Positions 39,748-44,090 of a stretch of DNA of 44,090 nucleotides are shown in pieces. The notes below the pieces were generated by a model. That model was not told the origin of the DNA. It did not search any database and saw nothing but the letters and a program-made list of their open reading frames with translations. The translations under genes were made by a program, and so were the position numbers. Location: the NCBI GenBank assembly GCA_027082175.1, contig JALWIX010000072.1, positions 1 to 44,090 on the forward strand, given 5' to 3'. Position 1 is the first letter of the stretch. Every line of letters starts with the position of its first letter. This DNA comes from Campylobacterales bacterium. GTDB taxonomy: Bacteria > Campylobacterota > Campylobacteria > Campylobacterales > Nitratiruptoraceae.

Positions 39748-40983
39748 ATGCGCAAACTGTTGTTTATTATCTTTATGTTAAACTCTATTTGGGCGCTAAC
39801 GTTAGAGGAAGCGATAGAGATTGCCTTAAAAAAGAGTCCGCTATACCAAATACAAAAAGAAAAAGTGACTCAAGCCGAGTTTGAAAAAAAATCTAAAAAA
39901 TCAAAAAATCTAGGAAAAATATCTTTTGTGGGAAGTTATACTCACTACAATATTCCAAGAACATTGACCCCTATAGTTCCGCCTATTACGCCCGGTATAG
40001 TTACAAGCAACGATATAACTAGCGCGGGCACGGTATATGAAGTGATGTTATTTAACGGGTTTGCGGACGTAAGCTCGATAAAAATTGCCGAAATTAACAA
40101 AAATCTATCTCAAACCGAGCTAAAACTTACAAAAGAGCAGCTTGTCTACAACATTAAATCGCTATATTATAAAACCTTGTCGCTACAAGAACAGCTAAAA
40201 AGCGCTATAAGTTATAAAGAAGCTCTCGAAAAACTTTATAAAGATACCGAAACCGGTGTTAAAATCGGCAAATACGCAAAGATTGACCTATTAAAAGTCT
40301 CTTCTGATCTTCAAAACAGTATTTATTCTATAGAAAATTTAGAAAAAAATATCAAAATTTTAAAATCTAAACTTGCATATACGATGGGAGTTGAAAGTAT
40401 CGATGAGCTGATTGAAACTAAAGAGACTCTTATAAACACGGATTTAGACACAAAAGATATGTATATATACAAAAAACCGCTTTTTGAAACTCAAAAAGCA
40501 AAAAAAGCTATAAAACAAGCCTCTTCTCTCTATTATCCCAAAATATCGCTAAATTTATACTACGGAAAAAATATGGCAAAAGATAGCGAAGAGGAGCTAT
40601 GGCAAGGAGGTATTAACGTAAATTGGAATATTTTAGATTTCGGATATAAAAATTCCCAACTACAAAAAGCGAAAATCTCATATATGATCTCTAAACTAAA
40701 ATTAAAAGATACCGCTCTTAAGCTAAAAAAAGATTTACAAGAGGCCAAAAATCGTATCTCAATAGCAAAAGCAAAAATTGTTTCAACAAAAAAACAGTTA
40801 AAGCTTTTAAAAAAGATAAAAGAGGTAGAAAAGATAAAATATGAAAAAGGGGCATCGGATATGTATGATCTGCTTTACGCTATCGCCAAATATGAAAAAG
40901 CAAAAAGCGAGCTTTATGAGGCCAAATATGACTTAAGCATACAAAAAGCTTATTACAATTATTTAACGGCAGGTGAAAAATGA
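39748..40983 (+). CDS. TolC-family outer-membrane efflux protein (with the RND pump)
   Basis: The product is 411 residues: signal peptide (about 1-16), then the paired TolC repeats. The first half has LTLEEAIEIALKKSPLYQIQ and VMLFNGFADVSSIKIAE; the second has VNWNILDFGYKNSQLQKAK and long periplasmic helices ending near AYYNYLTAGEK. It provides the exit duct for the adaptor and RND pump encoded next, overlapping the adaptor start by four bases (ATGA). It differs clearly from the TolC homologue at 35138, so each pump has its own channel. Confidence 0.92.
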   Translation: MRKLLFIIFMLNSIWALTLEEAIEIALKKSPLYQIQKEKVTQAEFEKKSKKSKNLGKISFVGSYTHYNIPRTLTPIVPPITPGIVTSNDITSAGTVYEVMLFNGFADVSSIKIAEINKNLSQTELKLTKEQLVYNIKSLYYKTLSLQEQLKSAISYKEALEKLYKDTETGVKIGKYAKIDLLKVSSDLQNSIYSIENLEKNIKILKSKLAYTMGVESIDELIETKETLINTDLDTKDMYIYKKPLFETQKAKKAIKQASSLYYPKISLNLYYGKNMAKDSEEELWQGGINVNWNILDFGYKNSQLQKAKISYMISKLKLKDTALKLKKDLQEAKNRISIAKAKIVSTKKQLKLLKKIKEVEKIKYEKGASDMYDLLYAIAKYEKAKSELYEAKYDLSIQKAYYNYLTAGEK

Positions 40984-42116
40984 AAAAGATATTTACCGTT
41001 TTAACTCTTCTATTATTGATAGGCGCCGGAATAGTCATAATCAACAAGAAAAAAGCCGAACTTGAGTCCCTACCGACTACTAAAGCCAAACTTGTTAGCG
41101 TAGAAGTTGCCGACCCTAAAGAGAGGCTAGTTGAACAAAGAAGAGTATTTGTAGGAAGATATTACTCCGATTTGCATCCCAAAATCTCTTCTAAACTAAG
41201 CGGCTTCGTAAAAAAACTTTTTGTAACCGAAGGAGCAAGTATAAAAAAGGGCGAGCCTTTAGTAGAGATAGACGATAGGGAACTTAAAGAGGCTATAAAA
41301 TCGCAAGAAGCTTCCATAAAAGCTCTGCAATACTCTCTTGAATCGATTAAAGATACGCTTTTTGCCTTAAAAAGCGACTATCTTTACGCCAAAGAGGTTT
41401 ATGAAAGAAACAGAGCGCTTTACGAGGCTGGAGCGCTGCCAAAAGAAAAGCTAGATCAATCAAAAGTTATAGTCGACTCCAAACTAGCAAAGTTAAAATC
41501 AACCAAAAAAAATATAGAAGCTAAAACAAAAGAGATCGAAGCTATGAGAGCCGCTTTAAGATCAAAAAAAGAGCAATTAAGATATACCCTCATCACGGCT
41601 CCTATTAACGGCATTGTAGGCAAACTATATCTCAAAGAGGGCGATCTAGCCGTGCCTGGTAAGCCAATTTTAGAGCTTTTAGGCGATAAAAAAAAGGTAG
41701 AGTTTGTATTTGAGCCTACTTTAGAAATAAAACAAGGAATGAAAGCTTATGTTGAAGGTAAAGAGAGTTTTATATCTAAAATTCTTCCGGATTCACAAAA
41801 CTCTTTAAGTGTTGCGAGAATAGAACTTAAACCTTTAAATCTTCCGGAAAATGCCAACGTTAAAGTCGAAGTTGTCCAAAAGAGCGTAAAAGGAGTAAGC
41901 GTTCCCGTTAATGCGATACTAGAAAAGTATGACGAAAACTACGTTTTCATATATAGAAACGGCCGCTTCCATCCAAAAAAGATAAAAATCTTGGCTAAAA
42001 ACGAAAGTTATGCCGTTATATCTTCCGATATCAAAGAACCGGTCGCCATAGGAAGCAACGATAAATTATCTAGACTATTTTTTCTTAATGAGGTAAAGGC
42101 TATCCGCAATGAATAG
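40980..42116 (+). CDS. RND efflux periplasmic adaptor (membrane fusion protein)
   Basis: The product is 378 residues: N-terminal membrane anchor (about 4-22), lipoyl half (HPKISSKLSGFVKKLFVTEG followed by ASIKKGEPLVEID), coiled-coil hairpin (about 100-195), second lipoyl half (ITAPINGIVGKLYLKEGDLA), and a beta-barrel/proximal domain. It couples the inner-membrane RND pump to TolC. It overlaps the tolC gene by four bases and the RND gene by eight. Confidence 0.92.
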   Translation: MKKIFTVLTLLLLIGAGIVIINKKKAELESLPTTKAKLVSVEVADPKERLVEQRRVFVGRYYSDLHPKISSKLSGFVKKLFVTEGASIKKGEPLVEIDDRELKEAIKSQEASIKALQYSLESIKDTLFALKSDYLYAKEVYERNRALYEAGALPKEKLDQSKVIVDSKLAKLKSTKKNIEAKTKEIEAMRAALRSKKEQLRYTLITAPINGIVGKLYLKEGDLAVPGKPILELLGDKKKVEFVFEPTLEIKQGMKAYVEGKESFISKILPDSQNSLSVARIELKPLNLPENANVKVEVVQKSVKGVSVPVNAILEKYDENYVFIYRNGRFHPKKIKILAKNESYAVISSDIKEPVAIGSNDKLSRLFFLNEVKAIRNE

Positions 42117-44090
42117 TAACTGGATTGAAAAAATATTAAAAAAACCATACTTTACTATCTCTTTTTTAGGACTATTTCTTTTCTTAGGGATATACGGCTA
42201 CAACTCTATAGATAGAAAGTTATTTCCCGATTCAAATAGACCCGAAATAGCCACCGTTATCATTTGGCCCGGCGCAAGCGCAAAAGATTTAGCTTCCAAT
42301 GTGGCCGTCCCCGTAGAAAAAGAGCTTTATACTCTCGACAAGATAAGGAGAGTCTACTCTACCACTATAGACGAAGTAAGCGTTATTAGGGCTGAATTTG
42401 AGTATGAAAAAGATATCGAAAGCGCGGCGAGCGACGTAGCTAACGCTATTTCTAAAATACGCTCTTCGCTTCCGGAAGACATAAAAGAACCCCAGATACA
42501 TAAAATAACCGCGGCTACCGCGCCGGTAATTACTATAGGAGTGTCATCAAAAAACGGAACCTTAATAGAAGTTCGGGAGATTTGCGAAAATAAGATAAAA
42601 AATGAACTTTTAAAAGTTAAAGGAGTCTCCAACGTTGATATATTCGGCGGATATAAAAAAGAGATTTTAGTAGAGATAAATAAAAACCTGCTTGATAGAT
42701 ATTTTTTAAATTTTGATAAGGTTTTAGCCGCTCTTTCCAAAAATGATAAAGATTATGCGATAGGTTTTTTAGATATACCTAGAGGCAGATTTTTGCTTAA
42801 ATCAAACGGAAAACGAGACACATTAGAAAAGATAAAAAAACTTTATATTACCGATAATCTTACTCTAGAAGATATAGCGAAAGTATATTACGGTCATTAC
42901 GACAATACTGCGCTGTATTATGGAAACGGCAAACCTTCTATCGCTTTGGCTGTACAACGCTCTATAGATGCGGACGTTATAAAAACTATCAATAAAGTAG
43001 AGGAAAAACTACAATCTTTAAAAGAGAGTTACCCGCAACTCACTTTTGAGATAACAGATACGCAAAAAGACACCATAGAGCAAAGTATTACCAATATGTT
43101 CGAATCTCTAAGAGACGCGATTGTGATGTCGACGATAGTAGCGTTCTTTTTCCTTGCGTCTTTAAGGCAGGTTTTAGTTGTGCTTTTTACCATACCGTTG
43201 GTATATGCGGCAACCGTGGCAATGATGTATCTTTTCGGGATCGAGTTTAGCGTAGTCACGCTAACGGCGATTATTTTGGCGTTAGGTTTATTACTCGATG
43301 ATGCGGTAGTGGTAATGGAAAATATTGAGCGCCACTACAAAGAGCTCAAAAAACCCATACAAAAAGCGGTAATTGAAGGGACTAAGGAGATAATGTTCGC
43401 AGATTTAAGCGGTACTATAACCACAATGGCCGCTCTTTTTCCGATAATGTTTGTAGGAGACTATCCTCAAACCATATTTAGACCGCTTGTTTCCACCCTC
43501 CTTATCGCATTGGCCGCTTCATATATCATATCTATAACGACGGTGCCTCTTTTAAGTTTAAAATTTTTAGCCATTAAATCGCCTTGGATTCTCAAAGCCG
43601 AAACTCTTTTTGCAAAAATAACGGATAGCTTTAACAGCGCCGCGAGAAGTTTTTTTATCGCTCTGGCTAAAAAAGCTATGGAGAGCAAGGCGGTATCCGT
43701 TTTATATTTCGTAACCCTATTTATCCTTTTTGCCATAAGCGCAAGAGTGGTTATGCCGATAGTGGGGCAAGAGCTTATGCCGCCTATGGATACCGGGATA
43801 GTTATGATAAACGTTACGATGGATCCAAATCTACCTATAAAAAAGAGCGAAGAGACGCTTAAGAAGATTAATCAAGCTATCTATGAGAGCGGTAAAGTGC
43901 TTAGAGTCTCAGCAAGTATTGGAAGCGAAGCGGGCGTTTTGAGTATTGGCAGCGGAAGCGGCATAGATCAGATTTCTATAACTGCGGCTTACGTTAACAG
44001 ATTTGAGAGAGAAGAATCGATTTGGGATATTGAAAGAAAATTGAGGCAAAAGCTTCAAAACATACCTAATATCAAATATTTTACGGTTTT
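42109..44090 (+). CDS. RND-family efflux transporter, truncated by window end
   Basis: The ATG at 42109 opens a frame running off the right edge; about 660 residues are visible of an expected 1000 or so. Residues about 12-30 are the first membrane helix; the porter domain follows with DRKLFPDSNRPEIATVIIWP, GASAKDLASNVAVPVEKEL, VKGVSNVDIFGGYKKEILVEI. Helices 2-6 follow, with the proton-relay pair in LGLLLDDAVVVMENIERHY. The second large loop begins QELMPPMDTGIVMINVTMDP. It is an AcrB/MdtB-like or CusA-like pump; substrate unknown. Start overlaps the adaptor stop. Confidence 0.92.
   Translation, partial: MNSNWIEKILKKPYFTISFLGLFLFLGIYGYNSIDRKLFPDSNRPEIATVIIWPGASAKDLASNVAVPVEKELYTLDKIRRVYSTTIDEVSVIRAEFEYEKDIESAASDVANAISKIRSSLPEDIKEPQIHKITAATAPVITIGVSSKNGTLIEVREICENKIKNELLKVKGVSNVDIFGGYKKEILVEINKNLLDRYFLNFDKVLAALSKNDKDYAIGFLDIPRGRFLLKSNGKRDTLEKIKKLYITDNLTLEDIAKVYYGHYDNTALYYGNGKPSIALAVQRSIDADVIKTINKVEEKLQSLKESYPQLTFEITDTQKDTIEQSITNMFESLRDAIVMSTIVAFFFLASLRQVLVVLFTIPLVYAATVAMMYLFGIEFSVVTLTAIILALGLLLDDAVVVMENIERHYKELKKPIQKAVIEGTKEIMFADLSGTITTMAALFPIMFVGDYPQTIFRPLVSTLLIALAASYIISITTVPLLSLKFLAIKSPWILKAETLFAKITDSFNSAARSFFIALAKKAMESKAVSVLYFVTLFILFAISARVVMPIVGQELMPPMDTGIVMINVTMDPNLPIKKSEETLKKINQAIYESGKVLRVSASIGSEAGVLSIGSGSGIDQISITAAYVNRFEREESIWDIERKLRQKLQNIPNIKYFTV

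Noticed and set aside
1-44090. tRNA or rRNA genes
   Set aside because: I saw no cloverleaf-like sequences with a T-loop motif and no 16S/23S conserved stretches; an automated scan would be the proper test.

Overview
The window is a low-GC (roughly one third G+C by eye), gene-dense bacterial segment that reads as Campylobacterota (Epsilonproteobacteria), plausibly a hydrothermal-vent or otherwise thermophilic lineage. Pointers are the htrA-response regulator-histidine kinase order known from Campylobacter, the short NFACT protein, a DUF493/HP0495-type protein, heavy use of TTG starts, many 4-base gene overlaps, and a DUF1931 histone-fold protein of a type known from Aquificales. The genus is a guess.

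Layout. 1-130: outer end of an IS256-family element that runs off the left edge. 180-2777 (minus): sirtuin plus periplasmic thioredoxin-fold protein, a bacterial histone-fold protein, and arsenate reductase. 2912-7363 (plus): SUF iron-sulfur assembly genes sufB-sufC-sufD, sufE and a DUF59/SufT-like gene, with no sufS desulfurase. 7366-8059: nested wrecks of an IS256 and an IS1595 element. 8136-14682 (mostly minus): tpx, tsaD, an RBBP9/YdeN-like hydrolase, a coiled-coil lipoprotein, dxr, cdsA, RqcH-like NFACT protein. 14751-17640 (plus): leuC, two tiny membrane proteins, sfsA, mobA, all overlapping. 17767-20966: a TPR-like periplasmic protein, a Dabb protein, moaC, DUF493 and a DEAD-box RNA helicase. 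21095-24254: a helical protein, a BON protein, a patatin, and an inositol-monophosphatase family enzyme. 24255-28696: a 630-base repeat-rich gap, then htrA with a CprRS-like two-component system and a Nudix hydrolase. 28785-33771: uppP, then an overlapping trio of TonB-dependent receptor, small periplasmic protein and membrane GGDEF-EAL protein. 33772-34080: structured non-coding DNA. 34081-39506 (minus): HlyD/EmrA, a four-helix-bundle protein, EmrB, TolC, and Sel1-OMPLA. 39748-44090 (plus): TolC, RND adaptor and an RND pump cut by the window edge.

The most interesting signal is not a gene cluster. About ten intergenic spaces hold long imperfect hairpins whose arms are built from 7-8-base words repeated with drift (for example TTATTGG-TGTATTGG, GGAATTG, GATAGTT-TATGGTT). 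One of them (37951-38387) has 33-bp arms enclosing, almost to the base, a gene for a 23S-rRNA-intervening-sequence type four-helix-bundle protein. An ORF-less relative with nearly the same arm words lies 1.1 kb away. I propose a family of small hairpin elements in which the four-helix-bundle gene marks the complete form. This is inference and needs genome-wide counting.

Other points of note are the histone-fold protein, the receptor/periplasmic/c-di-GMP cassette, a perfect 167-bp tandem duplication packed with hairpins, SUF without SufS at a spot occupied by a hairpin, and an OMPLA with a Sel1 domain coupled to a drug-efflux operon.
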